Origin: Amblyornis subalaris
Taxonomy: Eukaryota > Chordata > Aves > Passeriformes > Ptilonorhynchidae
DNA: 64,000 nucleotides
Reading direction: 5' to 3'
Assembly: GCA_018881555.1 (NCBI GenBank)
Contig: JACAXG010000013.1
Span: forward strand, 11,608,479-11,672,478
The notes under the pieces: model-generated
The model's database searches: none
The model's input: the letters and a program-made list of their open reading frames with translations, nothing else
Told to the model about the DNA's origin: nothing
Shown: positions 52,701 to 64,000 of the stretch, one piece after another
Layout of the letters: each line of letters begins with the position of its first letter
Numbering within the stretch: position 1 is the first letter of the stretch
Translations under genes and position numbers: made by a program

Positions 52701-55700
52701 GTGTTCTGTTCAAGTGAATAAAATAATTTCATCACACTTCTCCATGGAAGGATTTTTTTAACAAATTATTTGTTTAAAGTATTTTCATTTTTNCCCCTCA
52801 GCAAAAGTTTTCTGTAATCCCTGTACTAAAATATAGAAAGGAACAAAATTTACAAAATTTCTTTTCTATGAGCATCTGAGTGACTTGGATTGTTCATTGT
52901 TTGTTTAGTTTGCATTCAACCATATTAATTTCTACCAATTTCACTGTAGTTTGGTTTGTTTCCATATTATTTCTTACNTTTGTGTAGTTATTTTTAGCTC
53001 TATGGTCTCTATGGCTCTTCTGCTGGTACCTCCCTAATCAGACAGAGTTCTCCAGTTGAATAAAATAGGAAAGTCAAGAGAGCTGCTGTTTTGACTTTAA
53101 CGTAAACAGTCCATTGCTATTCACTTTTGAGTTTTCTTGTGGGAAGAAATAGTTCTGCTGTTTGGATGATGCTATTTTGAGGTCTTTTACTTGAATCTCA
53201 CTGTGGGCTCATTTATTCAAGGAGGACTGCATATTATTTATACACTTTATATTGTCAGAAGCCTGCCTTAATTTGTAAGACTGATAACTGAAATANACCA
53301 AGATCCAAAGTGGAAAGTGGTTCTTTTAACAGAGAATCCCTTAGGAGTTGCTTTTAGGAAAATTCCATTAACCTTATCTTTGCAATGTCTTTTCCAAATT
53401 GCTTTTTTGCAGGTGGCAATTGCAGTCAAGCTCTTTGTGAATGTGAGGTTCTAACACAGATTTGGCCACGAAAGCCCCGTGCCTCTTGCACCTTGTATCA
53501 TTGACTCCTGATTGCTGTTTCTATCAGCTCTGCTGCTCACTCAGAATTCACCTTAAAGGTCTCCTTTAGGACNAGGATAGTAATTCAAGACACAAAGGCA
53601 CCTCATTGTACAACAAGTTTTTCTTTTTCTCAGNCCTGTTTGGATGTGAGCCACTACCCTTCCGAGTGGTTAAGTGATATCTCAAATCTGTTGCAGGAGC
53701 AAAAATTGTATCAAGATATTTGATATGTTTAGATTGCAAAATGACCAGATAAGAACACTAAAAAGCAGTTTAACTGCAGCTTCAGCTGGAATGTCTGCAC
53801 ACATGCACGCACAACCCTCCTCCATCAGATCCAGCCTTATTAAGTTATTAATATTTGATTAATTTGAGTGACCCTTATGTACTCTAGGTGCTTTCTGCAC
53901 TCTGCAAATTGTGAAGTGACTGCAACTTTATCTTGGTCCCTTAAGAGATGATCCATTGTTCCTCTCAACAACTTAATCAGATCTGTCTGTCAGGACTAGA
54001 GGGGGAGGGATTGCTGGTGGAAAACTGAAGACTAGCAAAATATTGTGATAGTCCAAAGTATTCCCTTGGTAATTTTCCTAATTAAGTTGTTATGCAAAAA
54101 TTGCCACATTATTTAAATCCCGAGGGAAGACTTNCTGGGTTTTTTCTAAGATAGTCCTGCCAATAACCAACCCTGAGAGCACTCCTAAATCATAATCTTG
54201 CATGAGGTGCAATTTAAGATTTGTTGTTTTGAAGTTGCATCAAATAATTGATCAGAAATTATAACTGGGATTATAGAACAAGATCAGAANTGAAATTTAG
54301 CAAATAATTGCAAAACTAATTGAAGTTACAAATCCTGAAAACTGAGAAACGTTTCCTTTTAATGCCCACAGGTGAGACTTGTGGCTTTGATTAGGATTAA
54401 CACTAGGAGATGGGGGAATGAAGAGAACAGAGGCAGTTTTAGTTTACGATTATGGCATATAACCTATTTCAGGAAAGAAAACAAAACTTTCCAAACCTGT
54501 GTAAAGGTAAAAGTTAAGATAAAAACTATTATTTCCATTTCAAAGGCAGCAATTTCTTAGAAGTGCTTTGATCATTTATAAATGGCCAACTAGTAAAACC
54601 TTGGGTGTCACAGTTCTAGCAGATCTTTGAGGTTCTTATTTGAGCACCTTGTGTGTGCCNGCTGATGTACTTACTGAGTCTATTCTTCCTTCATCCATTA
54701 AGACTACATTTAAGTGGACTTAATTCCTAGTTATGGGGAGGGGAATAAAGAGATTTTTATTAGTAATTTTTATTTTCTTCATAAAAATCATATCTCTGCT
54801 TCCCGTCACTTTTGAAAAATGCTGCAAATGGAGCATTTTTTAAATTATTTTTCTTTTCTTGAAAACATGATTCCTTGGGTTCTGATAGCAGAGAGCTAAT
54901 CCTGCTCCTGCTGAAAGCTGGAGGACTCTCACCATTTCTATGAATGGATACTAATTTAGGCTCACTGCTACAGATCTGTGAGACAGAGACAGCATCAATC
55001 TGCTCAGTATTGGCAAATTGCTTGGATTTAATTTGAATAGTCTGAGGGAAATTCATCCTGTATCTTAAATGTTTTCAGAATCACATGTACATAAAAGACC
55101 CACCATAAAAGACAAAGTAAGAATACAGAAGTTGTGTAAAGCATAATGTGTCTTTATGTATCATTTCTTCTCCCACACTATTTTCCCCAGGAAAGGTACA
55201 CATTGGATGGATTTCTGCCCTTATTGAGNTCAGGGGCAGAATTATAAATTTATCTTATGGATATGGAAAAAACCCCCTCAAACCCCATCACAGACTGTTC
55301 AGTGACACGGTATCACCACTTATTCTCAAAATTATTTCCATTCTCTTTTATTCATCTGTCACCAATTTTTAATATTTTAGGCTTGTTTATTTTACTTGAA
55401 GTGTAACTTGTTAAAGCAGTCTAACTATTCTTAATATTTTTTGTTATAGAAGTTTAACTGAAATTGAATTAATGAAATTCAAGNTAAATATTTATGGCTT
55501 GCTAACCATTGTTAGTAACACTTTCTAAATCAGAGCAAGGAACAATTAGGATATTCTTGCAAAATATTCTGAACTTGATAAAGCCACATTTTCGGAAAGA
55601 AAACTGTTCTTTCAAAATACAAAACAGTTCTCATCTCACAAATGCTTATTTAACTACATCTTATTCCATGTAATTTGAAACCAGAATGAAATCCAGAGGG

Positions 55701-56327
55701 TGTACTACGTACCAGAATTTCTGCATGATTGCTGCTGTGCGGTTAACAAGGTTGGGCAGTTCTGTGTATAATTCATGGCTACTCAGAGGGTATCTTGGGT
55801 CTTCAAGTACAGCTTCCTCTTGCAGAATTCAGATTTAGGGTTTGGTGTGAGAAACACAGCACTCTGCTCACTTCTGGGCTTCTGTGGTGCCGTGGCCAGA
55901 GCAGGTTTCACTTTGCTGATGGAAGAAGTAAACAACTGTAACTAAAGATCTTGATTAGAGTAGCCCTTGGCCTCCAGAGGTGATCTAAGTTGTAAACATG
56001 ATGTTGTCAGAGGATGTTGTGATTAATAGTGCTGCCTGCAAAAGAAGAACCTTGTGGCAGAGAAAACCTGAAACAAATAGGATGTGTCGGGATACATATT
56101 AAATATGTATTAAATGGGCTAATGTCTCATTCCTGTAATTGAAATGCTTATGGAGAATCTAATTAACCTTTCAAACGCTGACTCCCNAGTATTTTTGGCA
56201 TCAAGAGCTATTTCTTGAGGAAAACATCAGNTGCCAGCACCAAAACGTTTTGTTCTCTATTTATTTCATCTATCTCTCTGGAAAAACTTCAATTAAGTGT
56301 TAGAAATTAAATAATGTGCTGTGCTTG
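46791..56327. other. Noncoding DNA with homopolymers
   Basis: T17 at 49093-49109, and T15 followed by A6 at 51278-51298, a self-complementary tract. No interspersed repeat, RNA or coding exon recognised. Frames such as 51258-51644 plus (128 codons) read through the T tract and are not credible genes. Confidence 0.55.
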
Positions 56328-56662
56328 CGGTCGTGGCCTCATGAGCAAATTTCATCACCAGAGCTTTGCCGAGGAGTCCCGAGGGTCTTTAGCCATTCAA
56401 AAGAGAGGGGTTTGTTGGGTTGGTTGGGTTCGGTTCCTTTGTCTGCCTTTTCCTGTTCCTTGGAGAGTCACTACACTGCAGCAGCAGAGTCAGTGTCCAA
56501 GCACCCCTGGGCCCCACGAACCCCCATGTTTCCTGCGTGTTCCCAGTCCAGTGGGAAAGGAGAAGCACCGAAGCTCAGGCAGGCGCGGGGGTGAGCGGGA
56601 CNGACCCGCTGGTGCTGTGGTGGGATTTGTATTTTGCTTTTTTTCCTCTCCCCTTTTTTCAG
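56328..56662 (+). other. CpG-dense patch with splice-like sites; possible noncoding exon
   Basis: In an otherwise CpG-poor window, 56328-56615 carries about a dozen CpG dinucleotides. It includes the G-rich ggcgcgggg that runs directly into a donor-like GTGAGC at 56591. Some 45 bases further on, a 24-base pyrimidine tract (56637-56660) ends in AG at 56661-56662, a textbook acceptor. Together these could be a CpG-island first exon of a noncoding transcript, or a very short 72-base intron. A plus-strand frame (56314-56778, 154 codons with undetermined bases) crosses it but shows no known domain and reads through the would-be intron. Other possibilities are chance, or the remnant of a GC-rich repeat. 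Confidence 0.25.
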
Positions 56663-59270
56663 TGTTAAGGAGTTGGATGATGAGCTCACGTGTTTTGGGT
56701 TTCCCTGAGTTTCCATGGATGATTTTTGCCCCTGTTAACACAAGTGGAAAGTNGGATGAGAGCTGTAGTTCAGTTTAAAAAAAATTCATTACCATTAAGG
56801 CCATGAATGTCGTTAAGTCATAAGTGATTTTACCATGCCTCAGGTCTTCTCACTGTGCTGTATGGAGTAGAAAATAAAGTTTAACTGGTAAGAAGTGTTC
56901 AAATATATAATTTCATAATACTGCTGTTTTGCAGGATATTCTGCAGTAAAAAAATACCTGATTAGGCCTAAACTGGGAGAGTCAAATCTTTAAATCAAAA
57001 GGAAGGAATTTACCAGACTTTCTAGAGGCTTCCATCTGCTTTCAGCAGGGAACTGTGTGCTTTGGGGAGAAAAGCCAATCCTCAGGATCTCTCAGCACTT
57101 AANGGGTTAAATTGTCTCTTTTGGATCTTGCTGAACAATATCAGTCATCTTATGTTAAGGANAAAGAATGTCTAATCTTTGACAGAAATGAATTACCTCA
57201 TACGGGACAGCTACATTTTGTCTGATACTTGTTGTCAGCTTTCACTGGGAGATGGGGAACTAAGAAATAGATTTCATCAAGTTCTGAGATGGGAGGAAAT
57301 GAAATCTTAGCAAAGAAAACAAGTTATGCCTCCAGAATGGATTGTACAAGCAAAAAGATCTATCAGGTGAAAACGGAATGTTAAAATAATTTGCCAAAAG
57401 ACAACTTATACAGTGCTGGGGAGGCAGAAGAAGGTGAAGGGCCCTAATATTCCCAGTTTATCAGAGGCCTGTTTAAGTCATCTACACTTGCTGCTTGTCA
57501 TTTTTTGTTGTCCTTGTTCTGTTGTGGTTTGGTTTTGGTTTTAATCCCTTATATAGGTATTTTTTGATGCTACACTTTTATAAAACTCAAGTGAGCTGCC
57601 TGTTAACTCCTCCCATCAATCTATGACATAAATTTAATGATTGTGCTGTAGTATACCCAGCTGTGCATGTAGTTTCCCTTCTGATGATCTCTTTTTTCAG
57701 AAGACCCTTTCCTGTGTCACTAAGAAAGGGAATCTTGGAATCTGTCTCCTGGCAGACCAATAGTTCAGGCATGGTACTGAGGTGTGGTCTTTTCCCCCAG
57801 TTCGTTTTAGGCTGAGTGGAAAACAGAAAAATTAACAGGTCTCTGCTATTTTGGTCTGAAAAACATTCAAATATGTTGGTTGACAGAAGCTTTCTCTTTA
57901 CCTTCCTGCCACTGTCTTTTCTCCTAGTATTAATTTTCATTTTTTCAGCCATAGGGCCAGTCAAATTTATTTAAACAAAAAACCTAAACTGATTTATTAA
58001 GATTAAAAAATTATTTTTAAAAGTTTACTTTTTATTTTTCTGGTTCATTTCACCACTTCATGATAAAGTATTTTTGGCTCTTCCCCGACCTCTGAAAAAG
58101 GGAGCAAAATGGACACTGGGACTTGATGCAGAGAATTTGGCAATAGATTATCCCAGTTCAACAAACAGCAAAATCTGTGAATAAAGTGTAGCACTTCTAT
58201 GATTGAGACATCCTCTTCTTAAGGGTACAGTGTGAAGTATATTCTATAAGACCAAGGCAGTGTTGAAAATGTCAAAAGAATTCAGGGCTTGTACAGTTGT
58301 CAAAATGTGTCATTCCAATACCCAGTAAATAAGTTNGGCTCTTTTGAACATTGTAGTTTCTCCCCTCAATCACACAAAGTGAAACAAGCTCTAAATTGAG
58401 CTGAAGTGTTGTTCTCGTATGGTTTGTTGGTTTGTTTTTCTGTTGGGTCTGAAGTTTGTACTTTAAGTGAAAGAAAGAAGCCTGGTAAGAGGTGTAGATT
58501 GGAGTTATGTTCATTTGATGTGAACTAGAGTTGTTTTGTTTCTTGAGGTCTGAAGATAAAGCCAAAATTACAACTACTTTTCATTTATNGTTCTGCTGCT
58601 TTTAAGATTTTACTTTGCTAAACGTGGGCTTGGGATCACATTGTTATTTTCTGCTCAAATGATATTGCACTGACAGAAAATGCACACACTCAGGAAGTTA
58701 ATTTTTCTCCCTCTTAAAACAGGATCAGAATGTTTGAGTGACCTTGGTGTTCCCAGTCAGCCACTCACAGAGGGAGGAAATCATGGATAACATTAGTGGT
58801 TGTCCTGTTTTACCGACTGTTCTCTTCCCTGGAGGGAACAGGTGCTTCTGGCTGAAATGTCAGAGTAGAAGTGAGTGGTTAAAATTGCTCCTTCTTTGCT
58901 TTTTACTTGTAAACAGTTTTCAGGTTTTATTGCTCATCAAAACAGAAGTAATTTTGATTTATTTATAGGCTAAGCAAAGCAAATAAGACTGTTTACACCA
59001 AGATTGCCAGGTACTAGGGAAAAAAATAAAAGTACAGCATATTTTGCATTTCTTGATAAGTTTAACATACCACTGCAGAAAAATTATATGATTCAAGTCA
59101 CCATGTCAAATACAGGGAAAATATCAGAGCAACTGTGTTTAATATTTGTTGTTTGGGGTTTTTTAAATAGTACAGAGTTAACTTAAATGTGAAGAAATCT
59201 GACCTCTGTCTGCTGTTAATATTGCCCAGAGATGTTACACCAAGAGGGAAGTTTCAAAATCTGTTAACAC
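56663..59270. other. Noncoding DNA, nothing recognised
   Basis: No repeat family or exon recognised. The minus frame 57587-57964 (125 codons) is Lys/Arg-rich at its start but has no domain I know. Confidence 0.55.
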
Positions 59271-59310
59271 AAGAAAGAAAGAGGAAAGTAGGAAAAAGAG
59301 AAAGAAAAAG
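59271..59310 (+). repeat. GAAA-rich purine tract
   Basis: Roughly 40 bases of imperfect AAAG/GAAA units, almost all purine with one T. A degenerate microsatellite. Confidence 0.8.
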
Positions 59311-61659
59311 TAATACTTGTAGATTGTAGCTGATGAGAACCCTGTGACTTATTCTGTTTGTCCAAATACATTATTTTCTCTATCACTGCTTTAACTCTTC
59401 TCTGGGATTTACGGTATGCCACAGTATTTGCTTATTTTCTCATCTCAGGTTTGTTGAACTAAAATATTCAGGTGATCAGGATATTTAGGAATATAACATT
59501 AGCTTGATTTAGATAGTGCAAACATTTAATAATGGCTAAACAGATTATATTTGGTATTTGGGAAAATGTGTAATTGAAACAAAAGAGAAAGGTATAGCAG
59601 TGGAAGAGTGCTAAGGATTTCTTTTATCTTCACAAGTTCTGTTAAAATCTGTGATCCTGCTGGGTATCTCAGTTTTCAGTGATTGATTGTGTTAGTGCCA
59701 GATCTTCTCATGTACATTGGAACTTAGTTTTTCAGTGGTTACAGAACCATTCTGATGGGGTACTATTACAGCAATTTAGTGATTTCAAACAACTGTTTCA
59801 GGTATTTAGCATGATTTATTAAATGTGCTTTACATATGTTGGTGCCCCTGTTAACCATTATTAAGGCTGCACTATTGATTTTATGACAAGTTATATATAC
59901 TGAAGGAGCATCCCTGCCCTCTTACACCAAGTACCCAAACCCTCTGTTCTGTACAGCTTTCCTGGTTGTAAGACTGTAGGCATGGAGCAAAACAAATAAC
60001 TTTATGAAAATACAGACTTTCAAAACAGATGAAAAACAGTGCTGGAAAAGAAAGGAAAAAACCAAGATATTAACTGACTCTGAGGTGAAATAACTTTAAC
60101 CTAAAATAATGGGTGCATAACTCCTAAAATATAGGTCAGTGTTACTCATGTTGAAACCAGTGCTGTGCCTGAATCCAGATGAAGTGTATTGTAAACCAGC
60201 TTTGTGTCATATTCAGGTCATGCTATCAGATGGATGTTTCGGGGCCTGTTAATATCTGGCTTGTTTTAGGAAGACCTGCAGAGTATTTGAGGTTCTTGGT
60301 CCTGTTGTAACGAGACATGGATCCTTATTGCATCTGAAAACGTTGATCTTCAGAAGAGGTTGTGTGTGTCCAGCCAGCGGAAGAAGCAATTTCTCATTGC
60401 CGGGATTGGCTGTGTCTGTTGATTAGGGCACAAGAAATACATGACTATAAACTGAGAGCTTCGAACTATAACACTGTCCTGTGATTGCTGTAGCCCATGG
60501 AGATTGTCCTGGTGTACTTGGGTTTACATGTTGTTTCCTGGGTAATTTAGAGGCTGAGTGGGTTTTCAGTGTTTCTGTGGTGAGCATTCTCTGGTGCTGC
60601 CTGTGTAGGTAGGCACAGTCANCTCCTGACACTTTCTTGGTTTCATTATCTGATGTTAACTCTCTTTTCACACTTCCAACGCTTGTCAGACACACCTTGT
60701 AATAGGAAGGAATAGTGTAAAGGATATGCTTGAGTCTGCTCTTGTTTGGCCTCCTGCTTGTGCCCTGTCATTGACTAGCAATTATACCTGTGCAGCTGCT
60801 ACAATATCCCCTGGGCATAACATCTGAATGAACTGTGCTGCTCTTTCTCTCTATAAATATAAATAAATATAATATACTAAGTACTCTCACCACAGAAGTT
60901 TTCACATGTGGCAGGGTCCATAGCAAGTGCTAAAGAGCACGGATTGGGGACAATCAGCAGAGAATATGAATTGGTGGTTCCAGTTCTGCTTCNGTGAGCT
61001 GTACATATCCCAAACAGTGAATTATTGCTTACTGCAGGAACTGTGGTACCTGAGAAGCTGCAGAAAGCATTCCTTCAGGCAGTGTCTGGTGCTTTGAGAA
61101 ACACTGGTAGTGATGGAGTGGGTCAAAAGGATTTTATTTTCAAAACTACTGTGGAGTACGTCCTTGATAAATTTAGCCATTAGCAGATGACACCTGTAAA
61201 ATCTGATGGGGTAGTATCTGTGCCTGGTTTCCAAATGGTTAGGAAGAGTGAGNTGAAACCCAACAAACTGTTTGTTAGGTACCTCCAGCTGCTGGGGAGC
61301 TGAGGAGAAAACCAAGGGCGAGGGATTCTGATACTCATCAAGCGAGACGAATGCCAAATGAAATAGTGAGAGCTGAATGAATTGCAGATTCTGAAACTAA
61401 AATGTTGAGTAGCTCAAGTGTTTGAAATCAGTAAAAAGACTCAGTGTTTTGATTATGCTCGTGGACGAGACCCAGTAATTAATGTAGTTACTCTGAGCAG
61501 CTCTTGTAACTAAAGCTACCCCCCANACGATGTAGATTTTCTGTGTTGCACATGTATTAGTTGTCCATATCACCCATACTACAACTCTGAATGAGAATTC
61601 GAGTGTTGTTCTGCATGTCTGTGTAACAAGGCCCTCTCAGGCCCTTGTATTTAAAGGCA
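59311..61659. other. Noncoding DNA, nothing confident
   Basis: No repeat family recognised. The stretch 61022-61357 is open for 111 codons on the minus strand and has long open runs on the plus strand (see findings). Short A/T simple sequence lies at 60852-60877. Confidence 0.5.
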
Positions 61660-61860
61660 GAATTATTATTTTATGCCAGTCTGGAAGACTGAAATCCATA
61701 AAAGCCATTAGACTGATTATCATCCTGTAACACTGTCAAAAATGATGTTAATTGGTGAGCGTAAGCCATTCTCTGCTAACAGCTTTTCTCTTTAATTGAA
61801 TTTTTGCCAAATCGGTGTCATTGGGATTCTATAATGGACATTTTTGCTCCTAGGGTGTTT
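61660..61860. other. Candidate conserved noncoding element
   Basis: About 200 bases without repeats or frames, with agccattagactgattatc, gatgttaattggtgagc and tttaattgaattt blocks. These are dense in TAAT and ATTGG cores. It reads like an ancient regulatory element; conservation has not been tested. Confidence 0.22.
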
Positions 61861-62235
61861 TTTGCTTGGATGCAATGCTGGGGGAATAGGACAGTGTTTT
61901 ATGGTGGCTGCTTCAGAAGGACTGAAAGTTTTCAAGTGATTAGCATGGCTGCTGGTAGTAATTGAGAAACTGATACCCAGACATTTGTCATGAATGGTGT
62001 TACTACTCTGATGTCAATATCTGCTGGTGTTTTGAAGCTGTATATTGTTTCATCGACACTGGCTTCTTCCCATTTATTTTATTCTTTCCTTTATCTCACA
62101 TTTTGGGGCAGGGATGGGTAAGGAATGTAATAGGTTTCGCAGCTATGCCTCCCCTCTCCTGATTGCAGCTAAGTTGTTACTCTGGCGAATACCTCAGAAT
62201 CCTTTGGCAAAATTTGCTGTCTCTCCAGCTGCTGC
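61861..62235. other. Noncoding DNA, nothing recognised
   Basis: No repeat family or exon recognised; the frame at 62045-62311 runs into the following T/G tract. Confidence 0.55.
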
Positions 62236-62310
62236 ATTTTGTTTGTTTGGTGTTTTGTGTGAGGGCTTTGCTTGTTTTTTTATTTGTTTTATTTTTGTTG
62301 TTGTTGTTTA
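62236..62310 (+). repeat. T/G-rich low-complexity tract with (GTT) units
   Basis: Dominated by GTTT and GTT units, with a short (TTG)n run at 62297-62308. The hydrophobic end of the frame at 62045-62311 is a by-product of this composition. Confidence 0.75.
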
Positions 62311-64000
62311 AGTAGGTTATCCTGTCAGCTGCTTTAATCTGAACTTTTTGCAGGTAGATCCCACAGGCATAGCCTTTGGAATAGCTGAAGCACATCCTGT
62401 TGCAGCTTTCATTATCAAGTTCCTATTTTCCCCTGTCTTTGAAGGATTTTTNGCCATACTTTTGAGAACTGATTTACTTTGTGGCTTGTTTGTGCAATGA
62501 TCTGGACGTACAGCATCTCCCTATCTGTGGCTCATACACTTGGTTGGAAATGCTGTTGTCTAATACAAGTTTTCGCTTCTAATTTGAACAAAAAAAGGAA
62601 GATCTTAGTGGAATACTTTGTATTTTTCTTCATTTCAGGTAGATTTTCCTAAAAGCCTCTGGAAATCATTACTTTCACTGAATGGGTTTATTGTGTAGAT
62701 CAATCCCAATGTCCCAATGGACACAGAAGGTCTGTTTTCACTTGCCAGGTAGCTCTTGAATTTGTTTGTTTGTTGGTTGATTCATATAAATTCCAGGAGT
62801 GTGAATTGATTAGCCCTTCAGGACAGATTATTTATGAATGCGAAGGGACAATTAAAGGTTGTAGTGGTAAATGTCTGCTATTTTAACTTCAATACTTGCA
62901 AAAACCCCTCTAATGTCTAGAGATGTATGGCCTGGAGAAGAATATGCTCTCACGTAAAGACATGGAAATTATTTATGTTGATATTTTAGTCCCTTGCTTG
63001 AAACAGATACAGAGAAAGAAGTACATAGACTTTCAGAAATAAAATCTGAAATTTATTCTGTTTTCATTTTGCAGGATACGTAGCAATTGAATTTTCACTA
63101 CTGTGAATTGGGATAGAGTTAGATGATAATTATTTTGTCAAGTTTTATAATTTTTTCTCTTCTGGTTCTTGTTAGTGCCTTTAACTGTAGACTTTTGAAC
63201 TAGAAGTAATATTATGTGACCTTGTGTAATAAATCCTGCATATCTTTTATATTGAGAATAGGGAGAATCTTTTTAAAGATGATCAGACAAATTTAACATT
63301 TATTTTAATGTCTGTCAGTTTAATTATGGGGAAACCCAGCTCTATGGTGTTGCAGATTGTCCCTTTTAAGAGCCTTTGTAAATTAGGGTTGGGACTTTTT
63401 TTATTCTTCTATTGAGTTTAATATCCCTAACTAGTTTTCCCCCAAAAGGAATGGTACATGTAGGTGCTTTCTGAAACTAAAAATAAAATAAAAGAACTAC
63501 TTTGGAAAGCTTCTGAAGAACAAAAGAAAGCTTATTTGATTCCTGTTTAAATAAATAAATAACACCATATGGCTTTTATTAAGGTGCTCTGTAGCTGTGA
63601 TGCATTCATCACACAGGTGTTCACTCTTCAAAACGGTGTTGATTTGTCCTCTTTGTTGCTTTTGTTCAGGTGATAACCTGCTAAATGCTCCCAGCCTTCC
63701 TCAGCTGATAACAGTGCTTTTCTGCAGTATTTAGTAGGATGTAAATACTGTTGTATTCACTGCTGGTGCCATCTTCNTGATAACCTGGCAATTGTACGAG
63801 GGATGTCCCTTGCAATACAAATAGGAACATGCTTATAAATATGAAATAAGGTGGTTGGATTCCTTTTGTTGTGTAAATGTGTATGTTTATTATATAGGAA
63901 TAACATATTGCAAACTATAAATTATCATGTTTCCTGTTAGTGAGACTTCAGGATCAAAAAAAATACACATTCCTGTAGCTAATTGGGATAAAATTCTTAC
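62311..64000. other. Noncoding DNA, nothing recognised
   Basis: Contains acceptor-like sites at 62625-62639 and 63060-63074, but all three frames after each close quickly, so no coding exon is supported. No repeat family recognised up to the window's end. Confidence 0.55.

Noticed and set aside
57587..57964. 125-codon minus frame with a basic N-terminal part
   Set aside because: No known family, no start context or splice evidence, composition not coding-like.
62625..62750. Acceptor-like site (62625-62639) and CAG|GTAGCT donor-like site as an exon
   Set aside because: None of the three frames is open between them.
63045..63115. Acceptor-like TTTTGCAG at 63067-63074
   Set aside because: All frames close within a dozen codons and no donor follows.

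Overview
This is an AT-rich, intron- or gene-desert-like stretch of a bird genome. The avian call rests on three CR1 non-LTR retrotransposon 3' ends carrying the bird-typical ggttggaagggacct tail or its complement (7886-8445 minus, 42151-42208 minus, 45581-45805 plus). It is supported by one long solo LTR of an endogenous retrovirus on the minus strand (35848-37275). The many isolated single n bases look like assembly or consensus ambiguities. No operons, bacterial promoters, CRISPR arrays, rRNA or tRNA were recognised.

No protein-coding gene can be called with confidence. The open frames are short (150 codons at most), often open on both strands, rich in rare residues, and none resembles a protein family I know. 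That is what chance gives in 64 kb of AT-rich DNA. The whole window could lie inside a large intron or between genes. The sequence alone does not say which, and I see no convincing pair of coding exons.

Layout. 1-7885 is single-copy-looking noncoding DNA with small homopolymer and purine tracts. 7886-8445 is the longest CR1 copy. 8446-35500 is noncoding with small tandem repeats, a compact SOX/POU/TCF-like motif cluster (14295-14334), and several stretches that read like candidate conserved noncoding elements (21225-21640, 22840-23080, 32870-33260). 35504-37280 holds a short tandem duplication and then the solo LTR, bounded by an AAGCA target-site duplication. 37281-45580 is noncoding with another enhancer-like stretch (37920-38180) and a CR1 scrap. 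45581-45805 is a CR1 3' end. 45806-64000 is noncoding, with two GC-richer patches (46320-46790 and 56328-56662). The second is CpG-dense with splice-donor-like and acceptor-like sites. A further enhancer-like stretch lies at 61660-61860.

Nothing here supports an undescribed multi-gene system. The items most worth a second look are the CpG-dense exon-like patch at 56.3-56.7 kb, the structure of the solo LTR, the SOX/POU/TCF cluster at 14.3 kb and a cysteine-rich open frame at 29.3-29.7 kb. Calls of conservation or regulation are inference and need alignment to other birds.
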